Positions 1 to 6,971 of a DNA stretch of 12,385 nt are shown here, in pieces. The stretch is from Tardiphaga sp. Its GTDB lineage: Bacteria; Pseudomonadota; Alphaproteobacteria; Rhizobiales; Xanthobacteraceae. The stretch lies in assembly GCA_014377915.1 (NCBI GenBank), contig JACMOT010000060.1, positions 1-12,385 of the forward strand. Reading direction: 5' to 3'. The notes under the pieces are model-generated. The model saw only the letters and a program-made list of their open reading frames with translations, was not told where the DNA came from and made no database searches. Within the stretch, counting starts at the first letter, position 1. Each line of letters starts with the position of its first letter. Made by a program: the position numbers and the translations under genes.

Positions 1-1019
1 CCCAGATACGCAGCCTGGGTGACGTCGCCGATCACGGTCTTCTCACCCCACATCTTGTGGAAGGCGGGCACGAACTTGGCGTTATTTTCGTTCTTGAGCG
101 ACTGGAAGTACTTCATGCAGGCATAGGCGCCAGCGATGTTCTCGCCGCCGATGCCGTCGATCTCGTCCTCGGTGACCGAGATGGTCAGCAGCGTCTGCTT
201 GTTGAGATCGATACCGGCCGCCTTGAGCTGCTTGTAGAAGGCAACGTTGGAGCCGCCGACGACGTCGGTGAAGATCACGTCCGGCTTGGTCAGCTTGATC
301 TTGTTGATGACCGAGTTGAACTGGGTGTGACCGAGCGGGAAGTACTCTTCGCCCACAACCTTGAGCTTGAGCATGTTCTCGATGTGCTTGCGCGCGATCT
401 TGTTGGAAGTGCGCGGCCAGATGTAGTCCGAGCCGATGAAGCAAAACGACTTGGCACCCTTCTCCTTGGTGATCCAGTTGATGCCGGCAAGGATCTGCTG
501 GGTGGCTTCCTGGCCGGTATAGATCACGTTCTTGGACTGCTCGAGGCCTTCATAGAAAGTCGGGTAATACAGCATGCCATTATACTGCTCGACGACCGGC
601 AGCACCGCCTTGCGCGAGGCTGAGGTCCAGCAGCCCATGATGGCGGCGACCTTGTCGTTTACCAGCAGCTTCTTGGCCTTTTCGGCGAAGGTCGGCCAGT
701 CCGAGGCACCGTCTTCCTGGATGAACTTGATCTTGCGGCCGAGCACGCCGCCCATGGCGTTGATCTGCTCGATCGCCAGCTTCTCGGCTTCGATCGAGCC
801 GGTTTCCGAGATCGCCATCGTGCCGGTCGCGGAATGCAGGATGCCGACGGTGACTTCGGTGTCGGTAACGGCCAGGCCGGTGGTGTTGACGGCCGAGGTG
901 GCGGGCGACTGCGCGAAAGACGGGCGCGGCAGCATGGTCATGGCCGGCAGCGCGGCCATCCCCATCAGCAATTTTCGCCGGAGTGGCGAGTCTAGGCCTG
1001 GTTTCTTCTCGTCGGACAT
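1..1019 (-). CDS. urtA: Urea/short-chain amide ABC transporter substrate-binding protein (UrtA type), 3' end cut by window
   Basis: Periplasmic binding protein of a branched-chain-amino-acid-type (HAAT) ABC importer, probably for urea. The first 339 residues are present and the frame runs open off the left edge; the family is usually about 420-440 residues long. The start is ATG at 1019, preceded by a weak GGGG ribosome site (1025-1028). The N-terminus has a twin-arginine signal (LRRKLLMGMAALPAM, R14/R15), with likely cleavage after SFA36. The mature part carries UrtA-like stretches: GILHSATGTMAISE, the YPTFYEGLEQSKNVIYTG region, FIGSDYIWPRTSNKI, GEEYFPLGHTQFNSVI and GGSNVAFYKQLKAAGID. These fit UrtA and its relative FmdD (amide uptake) better than leucine-binding LivJ/LivK proteins. 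The permease and ATPase genes would lie to the left, outside the window. It is divergent from a sensor kinase and shares its upstream region, so the kinase/regulator pair may control it. The substrate, urea versus a simple amide, is inferred. Confidence 0.85.
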   Translation of the reverse strand, partial: MSDEKKPGLDSPLRRKLLMGMAALPAMTMLPRPSFAQSPATSAVNTTGLAVTDTEVTVGILHSATGTMAISETGSIEAEKLAIEQINAMGGVLGRKIKFIQEDGASDWPTFAEKAKKLLVNDKVAAIMGCWTSASRKAVLPVVEQYNGMLYYPTFYEGLEQSKNVIYTGQEATQQILAGINWITKEKGAKSFCFIGSDYIWPRTSNKIARKHIENMLKLKVVGEEYFPLGHTQFNSVINKIKLTKPDVIFTDVVGGSNVAFYKQLKAAGIDLNKQTLLTISVTEDEIDGIGGENIAGAYACMKYFQSLKNENNAKFVPAFHKMWGEKTVIGDVTQAAYL

Positions 1020-1059
1020 TTGTACCCCACTGGTTGCTCGGACGCCTATTGGTGAGGCA

Positions 1060-1076
1060 ACAATTGCCGAAATTGT
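1060..1076. promoter_or_regulatory. Small inverted repeat next to the large dyad
   Basis: ACAATT (1060-1065) and AATTGT (1071-1076) are exact reverse complements separated by five bases. The right arm shares its last base with the outer arm of the 41 bp dyad. It lies on the urtA side and could be a second protein-binding site or part of the urtA promoter. With six-base arms, chance is possible. Confidence 0.35.
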
Positions 1077-1116
1077 GCGGTGCACAGATACGCGAGATCG
1101 CGTATATTGCACCGCA
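1076..1116. promoter_or_regulatory. Nested 41 bp inverted repeat, probable operator
   Basis: The outer arms are TGCGGTGCA (1076-1084) and its exact reverse complement TGCACCGCA (1108-1116). Inside them are ATACGCGA (1088-1095) and its exact reverse complement TCGCGTAT (1098-1105), separated by GA. The layout is 9-3-8-2-8-2-9 with all 17 arm pairs matching. The core read as TACGCGA-N2-TCGCGTA has the 7-2-7 heptamer arrangement, beginning with TAC, that NarL/NarP-class regulators recognise, although the inner heptamer bases differ from the NarL consensus. The neighbouring regulator gene (4540-5472) belongs to this DNA-binding class. The symmetry is read directly from the sequence; the choice of binding protein is inferred. 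Confidence 0.7.
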
Positions 1117-1167
1117 AAATAGCGACGTAGGTTTTCGCGGTCGCACAGCATGCGTAGTCGGATGGTC

Positions 1168-1172
1168 AGGAG
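1168..1172 (+). promoter_or_regulatory. Ribosome binding site that fixes the GTG start of the sensor kinase
   Basis: AGGAG lies six bases before the GTG at 1179. An in-frame TAG at 1155-1157 blocks any longer reading, and no in-frame ATG lies between. This supports GTG as the true start of the kinase gene. Confidence 0.75.
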
Positions 1173-1178
1173 CAAAAA

Positions 1179-4100
1179 GTGGCAGGGCGACAGCGCATCG
1201 ACCGTGTCCGGCGCCAGTACAATCAATGGGTCGCCAACCAGACACTGGAAGACTACGCGCTGCGTTTCACGGCCAAGAGCGCGCGGCGCTGGTCGTCCGC
1301 CCGGGTCGCCAACACCGCGCTCGGCGCGATCTCGTTCCTGGCGCTGGAGGCGATCGGCGGCACCATCACCATCAATTACGGGGTAACCAACGCCGCCGCC
1401 GCGATCCTCGTTGTCAGCGTCATCATCTTCTGCTGCGGTCTGCCGATCGCCTACCATGCCGCCAAATGCGGCATCGACATCGACCTGCTGACCCGCGGCG
1501 CCGGCTTCGGCTATATCGGGTCAACCATCACCTCGCTGATCTATGCTTCCTTCACCTTCATCTTCTTCGCCATCGAGGCGGTCATCATGGCCACCGCGCT
1601 GGAGATGTGTTTCGATATTCCACGGCCGATCGGATATCTGATCTCCGCGGTGGTCATTATTCCCGTGGTGATCTACGGCATCACGCTGATCAGCCGGTTC
1701 CAGCTATGGACCCAGCCGCTATGGTTCATCCTCAATATCTTGCCATTTGCCGCGATCGCCTATGCCAGTCGCAATTCCTTTGTCGAATGGACCAAATTCC
1801 CCGGCGAGCACGGCGATCCCGCCGGGCATCTCGATCTGCTGCTGTTCGGCACCGCCGCCTCGGTGGTGTTCTCGCTGGTGGCGCAGATCGGCGAACAGGT
1901 CGACTTTCTACGCTTCCTGCCGCGCGACCGCCGCAGTTCGAAGGCGAGCTGGTGGCTGGCGCTGCTATGCGCCGGACCCGGCTGGATCGTCGTCGGGGCA
2001 TTGAAGCTGCTCGCCGGCTCTTTCCTGGCGTTCTTCGCCTTGAGCCACGGCGTCTCGGCCGAACATGCCGCCGAACCGGCGAACATGTATCTGGAAGCGT
2101 TTCGCTATGTCCTGTCGCAACCGGATCTGGCGCTGGCGCTGACCGGCACCTTCGTGATCCTGTCTCAGATCAAGATCAACGTCACCAACGCCTATGCCGG
2201 CTCGATCGCATGGTCTAATTTCTTCTCGCGGCTTACCCACAGCCATCCCGGCCGCGTGGTCTGGCTGGTATTCAACGTGATGGTGGCGCTGCTGCTGATG
2301 GAAATCGGCGTCTACAAGGCGCTGGAGCAGACCCTGGCGCTGTATTCCAACGTCGCCATCGCCTGGGTCGACGCGCTGGTGGCGGATCTCGTCATCAACC
2401 GCCCGCTCGGGCTGCGCCCGCGGGCGATGGAATTCAAACGCGCGCATCTCTATGACATCAACCCGGTCGGAGTCGGCGCCATGCTGATTGCCACGGTGGT
2501 GTCGATCAGCGCATTTTACGGGCTGTTCGGCTCGACCGCCAAGGCATTGTCGCCATTCGTGGCACTGGTCACCGCGCTCGTCACCGCGCCGCTGATCGCA
2601 TGGGCAACCGACGGAAGATATTACATCGCGCGAAAACCACGCCGCGCCTGGCAGAACCTTCCGACTATTGCCTGCTGTATCTGCGAGCATAGCTTCGAGC
2701 CGGAGGACATGGCGTCGTGTCCGGCCTATGCAGGGCCGATCTGCTCGCTATGCTGCTCGCTGGATGCCCGCTGCCACGACCTCTGCAAACCGCATGCACG
2801 AATCCAGGCGCAGGTGTCGGCGACGCTTGGCCGCCTGCTGCCGGCGCCGATCTACGCCCGCATCAATTCGCAGCTCGGACACTATCTCGGCGTGTTCGCG
2901 CTGTCCGCGGGTCTGGTCGGGTTGACGCTGGCGATGATCTATCTGCAGACCTCGACGTCGGCGCAAGCCGACACGCTGCAACTTTCCGACGTGCTCTGGA
3001 AAGTGTTCTTCGCGCTAACCATCATTATCGGCGTGGTCGCCTGGCTGTTCGTGCTGGCCAAGCAGAGCCGCCAGGCGGCGGAGGCTGAAACCAGGCGCCA
3101 GACCGCGCTGTTGATGCAGGAAATCAACGCCCACCAGCGCACCGACGCCGAGCTGCAGCGCGCCAAGGAAGTCGCCGAATCCGCCAACCTGGCAAAGAGC
3201 CGCTACGTCGTCGGTCTCAGCCACGAACTGCGCTCGCCGCTCAACGCCATCAGTGGCTATGCCCAGTTGCTCGAACAGGACGCCTCTCTGCAGGCCCGAC
3301 CGCGCGACCAGGTGCGCGTCGTCAAGCGCAGCGCCGATCATCTGTCCGGCCTGATCGACGGCATTCTGGACATCTCCAAGATCGAGGCCGGGCGGCTTTA
3401 TCTGTCGCGCGACGAGGTGCGCCTCACCGACTTCCTCGATCAGTTGGTCGGCATGTTCCGGCTGCAGGCCGCTGCCAAGGGTATCGACTTCGTGTTCAAG
3501 CGGCCCAACGTGCTGCCGGTGGTGGTCTATGCCGACGAGAAGCGGCTGCGCCAGATCCTGATCAACCTGTTGTCGAACGCCATCAAGTTTACCCAGGACG
3601 GCAGCGTGAAATTCATCATTCACTATCGCAGTCCGGTCGCCGAATTCGAGGTGATCGACACCGGCCCCGGCATCCGCGCCGACGATCTGGAACGCATCTT
3701 CGCGCCGTTCGAGCGCGGGGCGCTCGGCGTGGCACAGCCGCACACCGGGACGGGGTTGGGCCTGACCATCAGCAAGCTGCTGGCCGGCGTGATGGGCGGC
3801 GACATCCAGGTCGCCAGCACGGTCGGCACCGGCAGCATTTTCCGCGTCAAGATGCTGCTGTCGGAAGTCACCAACCCGAAGCGGATCGCGCCGGTCGACG
3901 CGCCGATCTTCGGCTATCATGGCGCCCGCAAGACAATTCTGGTCACCGACGATGACCCGACCCAGCGCGATCTGCTGCGCGAGGTTCTGACCCCGCTCGG
4001 CTTCATCCTGCTCAGTGCCCCGGATGGCGCGGCCTGCCTCAGCCTTGCCCAGCACTGCCATCCCGACCTGTTCCTGCTCGACATCTCGATGGCTGGCATG

Positions 4101-4550
4101 GACGGCTGGACGGTCGCGGAAAGGTTGCGCGCCACCGGCCATCATCAAGCCCGCATCCTGATGGTATCGGCGAGTGCGCTGGAGGCCCACGGCACGCCGC
4201 TGGCGCAGCCGTTTCATGACGGCTACCTGATGAAACCGATCGAACTGCCCCGGCTGCTGGAAATGATCGGACAACTACTGAAGATCGAATGGCAGTATGA
4301 GCGCGAGGACGAGGTCGCGGTGCCACGCTGGACGCCGAGCGGGCCGCGGCCGCCAGTCGAACATGTCGAGGACCTCATCGGCCTCGGCCAGATGGGGCAC
4401 ATCCGCGCCATCCAGATCAAGCTCGACGAGATCGGCACCGAGCACCCTGAACATGCCGCCTTTGTCGCCCAGATGCGCTCGCTGATCGACCGCTTCGACC
4501 TCGACCAATACATGGCCACGCTCAAGACATTGTACAGCTATGACCATTGA
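1179..4550 (+). CDS. Hybrid sensor histidine kinase with an NCS1-permease-like N-terminal sensor domain
   Basis: Inner-membrane sensor of 1123 residues starting at GTG. Residues about 40-480 form a multi-helix bundle resembling NCS1 (purine/cytosine/allantoin) permeases, with stretches such as RVANTALGAISFLALEAIGG and IKINVTNAYAGSIAWSNFF. Residues 499-539 are a cysteine/histidine cluster (C499, C500, C502, H504, C514, C522, C525, C526, C532, C536, H539). Two further helices lie at about 568-590 and 606-627, then a charged helical linker (about 628-675) with no recognisable PAS domain. The kinase core has the H box SHELRSPLNA (phosphoacceptor H682), N box NLLSNAIKFT (N800), G1 DTGPGI (827-832) and G2 GTGLGL (857-862). 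A receiver follows (about 918-1034; acidic DDD 924-926, phosphoacceptor D968, K1019), then a helical tail with no Hpt-type histidine motif. The gene overlaps the regulator gene by 11 bp and diverges from urtA. The ligand is unknown; a nitrogenous small molecule is inferred from the permease family and the neighbours. Whether the permease part still transports cannot be told. Confidence 0.93.
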   Translation: MAGRQRIDRVRRQYNQWVANQTLEDYALRFTAKSARRWSSARVANTALGAISFLALEAIGGTITINYGVTNAAAAILVVSVIIFCCGLPIAYHAAKCGIDIDLLTRGAGFGYIGSTITSLIYASFTFIFFAIEAVIMATALEMCFDIPRPIGYLISAVVIIPVVIYGITLISRFQLWTQPLWFILNILPFAAIAYASRNSFVEWTKFPGEHGDPAGHLDLLLFGTAASVVFSLVAQIGEQVDFLRFLPRDRRSSKASWWLALLCAGPGWIVVGALKLLAGSFLAFFALSHGVSAEHAAEPANMYLEAFRYVLSQPDLALALTGTFVILSQIKINVTNAYAGSIAWSNFFSRLTHSHPGRVVWLVFNVMVALLLMEIGVYKALEQTLALYSNVAIAWVDALVADLVINRPLGLRPRAMEFKRAHLYDINPVGVGAMLIATVVSISAFYGLFGSTAKALSPFVALVTALVTAPLIAWATDGRYYIARKPRRAWQNLPTIACCICEHSFEPEDMASCPAYAGPICSLCCSLDARCHDLCKPHARIQAQVSATLGRLLPAPIYARINSQLGHYLGVFALSAGLVGLTLAMIYLQTSTSAQADTLQLSDVLWKVFFALTIIIGVVAWLFVLAKQSRQAAEAETRRQTALLMQEINAHQRTDAELQRAKEVAESANLAKSRYVVGLSHELRSPLNAISGYAQLLEQDASLQARPRDQVRVVKRSADHLSGLIDGILDISKIEAGRLYLSRDEVRLTDFLDQLVGMFRLQAAAKGIDFVFKRPNVLPVVVYADEKRLRQILINLLSNAIKFTQDGSVKFIIHYRSPVAEFEVIDTGPGIRADDLERIFAPFERGALGVAQPHTGTGLGLTISKLLAGVMGGDIQVASTVGTGSIFRVKMLLSEVTNPKRIAPVDAPIFGYHGARKTILVTDDDPTQRDLLREVLTPLGFILLSAPDGAACLSLAQHCHPDLFLLDISMAGMDGWTVAERLRATGHHQARILMVSASALEAHGTPLAQPFHDGYLMKPIELPRLLEMIGQLLKIEWQYEREDEVAVPRWTPSGPRPPVEHVEDLIGLGQMGHIRAIQIKLDEIGTEHPEHAAFVAQMRSLIDRFDLDQYMATLKTLYSYDH

Positions 4551-5472
4551 GACAAAAAAGCGCGACGTGGCCCTGGTGGTCGACGACTCCCCCGAAACGC
4601 TGCGGCTGCTGACCGACGCGCTGGATGGCGCCGGCATGACCGTGATGGTGGCGATGGACGGGGCCGCGGCGATGCGGATCGTCGAGCAGATCACGCCGGA
4701 CATCATTTTGCTCGACGCGATGATGCCCGGTATCGACGGTTTTGAAACCTGCCGCCGGCTGAAGCGCGACGCCGGCCTCGCCGACGTGCCGGTGATCTTC
4801 ATGACCGGCCTCGCCGAAACCGAGCACATCGTGCGCGGGCTGGAGGCCGGCGGCGTCGACTACGTGACCAAGCCGATCGTGATTGAGGAGATGCTGGCGC
4901 GGATCCGCGTCCATCTCGCCAATGCACGGCTGACGCAGAGCGCGCGCGCCGCGCTCGACGTCTCCGGCCGCTTCCTGCTGGCCGTCAATTCGGTCGGCGT
5001 GATTCTGTGGGCCACGCCGCAGGCGCAAAAACTGCTGACCAGCCACTTCGGCGCCGCGGTGGTCGACGACGACATGCTGCTGCCGCCGGTGATGCTGCAA
5101 TGGCTGGAGCAGGTTCAGAACGCCAAGGCCGGCGCCAAAACGCCAACCTCCACCGGCTTTCCCGACAATGAGCTGCTTCGGTTACAATATATGGGCAAGG
5201 TCGGAGCCGACGAATTCCTGCTGCGGCTCGCCAAGGACGCTGCCGCCTATCTGCCGGCCGAATTCAGCAAGGAACTCGGCCTCACCGGCCGTGAGGGCGA
5301 AGTGCTATCGTGGCTCAGCAAGGGCAAGAGCAACCGCGACATCGCGCAGATCCTGGGGCTGAGCCCGCGCACCGTCGACAAGCACCTCGAGCAGATCTAC
5401 GCCAAGCTCGGCGTCGAGAACCGTACCGCCGCCGCGGCGATCGCGGTCAATGCGAGCCACCGCAAGTCGTAG
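4540..5472 (+). CDS. NarL/LuxR-family response regulator with N-terminal receiver and a cryptic middle domain
   Basis: Cytoplasmic DNA-binding regulator of 310 residues, the evident partner of the kinase just upstream. The receiver domain (about 9-123) has the acidic pair D15/D16, phosphoacceptor D59 in ILLDAMMPG, T89 and K111 in TKP. The C-terminal helix-turn-helix (about 246-305) is a typical NarL/FixJ/LuxR domain: LTGREGEVLSWLSKGKSNRD, then IAQILGLSPRTVDKHLEQIY. The middle stretch (about 125-240) is longer than in plain NarL-type proteins. It contains a PAS-like strand pattern (LLAVNSVGVILWATPQAQKL) but no clear cofactor residues. The ATG at 4540 lies inside the end of the kinase gene and has no strong ribosome site, so translation is probably coupled. 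Likely targets are the divergent gap next to urtA and perhaps the ABC operon downstream, both inferred. The family assignment is secure; the regulon is not. Confidence 0.93.
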   Translation: MTIETKKRDVALVVDDSPETLRLLTDALDGAGMTVMVAMDGAAAMRIVEQITPDIILLDAMMPGIDGFETCRRLKRDAGLADVPVIFMTGLAETEHIVRGLEAGGVDYVTKPIVIEEMLARIRVHLANARLTQSARAALDVSGRFLLAVNSVGVILWATPQAQKLLTSHFGAAVVDDDMLLPPVMLQWLEQVQNAKAGAKTPTSTGFPDNELLRLQYMGKVGADEFLLRLAKDAAAYLPAEFSKELGLTGREGEVLSWLSKGKSNRDIAQILGLSPRTVDKHLEQIYAKLGVENRTAAAAIAVNASHRKS

Positions 5473-5478
5473 TGTCTC

Positions 5479-5505
5479 GTCGTCCTCGCCCAAGGCAGGG
5501 ACGAC
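5479..5505 (+). terminator. Possible stem-loop terminator after the regulator gene
   Basis: GTCGTCC (5479-5485) pairs with GGACGAC (5499-5505) across a 13-base loop, starting seven bases after the stop codon of the regulator. There is no T-run after the stem, so intrinsic termination is uncertain; it may only protect the 3' end or be a fragment of a repeat. Confidence 0.35.
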
Positions 5506-5540
5506 TCGTCGCAACCACGGCCCTCGAACCTTCGTCCACC

Positions 5541-5568
5541 TTGTCCCCCTCGCCAACCGTGCTATGAG
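5541..5568 (+). promoter_or_regulatory. Candidate sigma-70-type promoter for the ABC transporter operon
   Basis: TTGTCC (5541-5546) and TATGAG (5563-5568) are spaced by 16 bases, a fair match to the alphaproteobacterial housekeeping pattern. Transcription from here would give a leader of about 70-75 bases containing the two hairpins at 5582-5630. The match is by eye only and the -10 box is weak. Confidence 0.35.
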
Positions 5569-5581
5569 TCGATGAGGCGCA

Positions 5582-5630
5582 TCTCCGGCAAACGGAGAGC
5601 GACCATAAAATCACCGCCATTCAAGGCGGT
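5582..5630 (+). other. Two small hairpins in the leader of the ABC operon
   Basis: TCTCCG (5582-5587) pairs with CGGAGA (5593-5598) across five bases. ACCGCC (5613-5618) pairs with GGCGGT (5625-5630) across six bases. The second stem ends four bases before the GGGAGG ribosome site (5635-5640) of the binding-protein gene. They could modulate translation or be operators; no riboswitch family is recognised. The rest of the gap 5473-5648 shows nothing beyond the possible terminator and promoter. Confidence 0.35.
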
Positions 5631-5648
5631 TGCAGGGAGGATGACGAC

Positions 5649-6971
5649 ATGGCTCTTTTCGGCCCGACCCGCCGCGCCTTGTTGAAGGGGACGCTTGCCA
5701 CCGGTGCACTCAGCCTGACTGGCTTTCCCGCCTTCGCCGAACCAGCCTGGAAAAAATACGCCGGCACCACCATCGAGGCCAATCTGATCAAGGGGCCGCG
5801 CGGCGATTTGCTGCAAAAATACGCGTCGGAATTTACCGACCTGACCGGCATCAAGGTCGAGTCCGAGGTGATCCCGGAACAGCAGCAGCGCCAGAAGGCC
5901 GTCATCGAGCTGACCTCCGGCAAGCCCAGCTTTGACGTCGTTCACGTCAGCTATCACGTGCAGAAGCGTCAATTCGAAAAGGCCGGCTGGCTCGCCGATC
6001 TCACCGGCTTCATGAAGGACCCTAACCTCACCGCGCCCGATCTGCGGGAGGACGATTTCTCCGCCGGCGGACTGCAATTCGCCAGGAACGACAAGGGCGA
6101 GATGCACTCGCTGCCGTGGTCGGTGGACTATTTCATCCTGTATTACAACAAGGAGATGTTCGCTAAAAAGGGCATCGCCGTGCCCAAGACTCTCGACGAA
6201 ATGGCGATCGCCGCCGAAAAGCTGAATGATCCCGCCAACGGCGTTTACGGCTTCACGGGACGCGGGCTGCGCAACGCCAACATGACGTTGTGGAGCAATT
6301 TCTTTCTCAACTACGGCGGCGAGTTCCTCGATGCCAAGGGCAATATCCTGACCGATGGGCCCGAGGCAATTGAAGCGACCAAGATGTACCAGCGGCTGCT
6401 GACGAAGACCGCGCCTCCCGGCGTCGCCGGCTTCAACTGGATGGAGTCGATGGCCACGCTGACACAGGGCCGCGCCGCGATGTGGATCGATGGTGTCGGC
6501 TGGGCGCCGCCGATCGAGGATCCCAACGCCTCGCGCGTGGTCGGCAAGATCGGCTACACGATCGTTCCGGCTGGACCCAAGGGCCAGTATTCCTCAACCT
6601 ATGGCGATGGCATTGGCATCGTCAAGACCAGCACCAAGAAGGAAGCCGCCTATTTGTACTGCCAGTGGGCGGTGTCGAAAACCATGGGCGCGCGGCTGCT
6701 GCAGGGCGGCGGCGGCGTACCATTCCGCAACTCGGTCCTCAGCGACGAAACCGTCCGCAAGGGCGTCAAGAACCAGGACTGGCTGGATTCGGTGATCGCC
6801 TCGGCCAAGATCAGCAAACTCGGCCTTCCGGTGATCGTGCCGGTCGCCGAATTCCGCGACCTGGTCGGCGCCGCCGTCACGGCCACGCTGTCAGGGGCGG
6901 ATCCGGCCACCGAACTGAAGAAGGCCCACGAGCAGTTTCGCCCGATCCTGGAGCGCAGCGAGAAAACGTGA
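5649..6971 (+). CDS. ABC transporter substrate-binding protein, family 1 (MalE-like), Tat-exported
   Basis: Periplasmic solute receptor of 440 residues for the two permeases that follow. The start ATG at 5649 has a strong GGGAGG ribosome site eight bases upstream; another ATG at 5641 is out of frame. The N-terminus is a twin-arginine signal (TRRALLKG, R8/R9, hydrophobic run to about residue 26), with likely cleavage after AFA30. The mature protein follows the family-1 binding-protein plan: an early EFTDLTGIKVESEVIP stretch, FDVVHVSYHV, a hinge-like LPWSVDYFILYYNKEMFAKK, a central ALTQ-like helix with TLTQGRAAMWIDG, and a late YGDGIGIVKTSTKKEAAYLY segment. Its length is usual for the family. 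Such proteins bind sugars, polyols, glycerol-3-phosphate or similar solutes, and the actual ligand cannot be inferred from the sequence. Its stop overlaps the GTG of the next gene by four bases, so they are co-translated. The setting among nitrogen genes hints at a nitrogenous solute, but this is weak evidence. Confidence 0.9.
   Translation: MALFGPTRRALLKGTLATGALSLTGFPAFAEPAWKKYAGTTIEANLIKGPRGDLLQKYASEFTDLTGIKVESEVIPEQQQRQKAVIELTSGKPSFDVVHVSYHVQKRQFEKAGWLADLTGFMKDPNLTAPDLREDDFSAGGLQFARNDKGEMHSLPWSVDYFILYYNKEMFAKKGIAVPKTLDEMAIAAEKLNDPANGVYGFTGRGLRNANMTLWSNFFLNYGGEFLDAKGNILTDGPEAIEATKMYQRLLTKTAPPGVAGFNWMESMATLTQGRAAMWIDGVGWAPPIEDPNASRVVGKIGYTIVPAGPKGQYSSTYGDGIGIVKTSTKKEAAYLYCQWAVSKTMGARLLQGGGGVPFRNSVLSDETVRKGVKNQDWLDSVIASAKISKLGLPVIVPVAEFRDLVGAAVTATLSGADPATELKKAHEQFRPILERSEKT

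Larger units (their letters stand above)
1020..1178. promoter_or_regulatory. Divergent control region between urtA and the sensor kinase gene
   Basis: This 159 bp gap must hold the promoters for both urtA (leftward) and the kinase gene (rightward). It has more A/T clusters than the flanking genes and contains several inverted repeats, listed separately. I could not find a convincing sigma-70 or sigma-54 promoter by eye. A TATATT box (1103-1108) could be a -10 element for the rightward gene, but no good -35 sits at the right distance. The large dyad lies about 77 bp from the urtA start and about 82 bp from the kinase start, which suits joint control of both genes. Confidence 0.7.

Noticed and set aside
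1079..1113. NtrC binding site from GGTGCA and TGCACC
   Set aside because: The half-sites are in the reverse order and too far apart for the usual TGCACC-N5-GGTGCA arrangement, so I kept only the resemblance as a note.
1020..1178. Sigma-54 promoter in the divergent gap
   Set aside because: I looked for GG-N10-GC on both strands near TTGC stretches; the GG and GC pairs present have the wrong spacing.
983..2218. Long open frame of 411 codons on the plus strand overlapping the sensor kinase
   Set aside because: It is a frame-shifted shadow of the kinase gene: arginine-rich, low complexity, no domain, and it runs across the divergent control region.
3015..4274. Open frame of 419 codons on the minus strand
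   Set aside because: Antisense shadow of the kinase core and receiver; composition is typical of GC-rich reverse frames and it has no recognisable domain.
6482..6967. Extended reading of the first permease back to 6482
   Set aside because: This stretch is the binding-protein gene in another frame. The permease homology begins after the GTG at 6968, which overlaps the previous stop.
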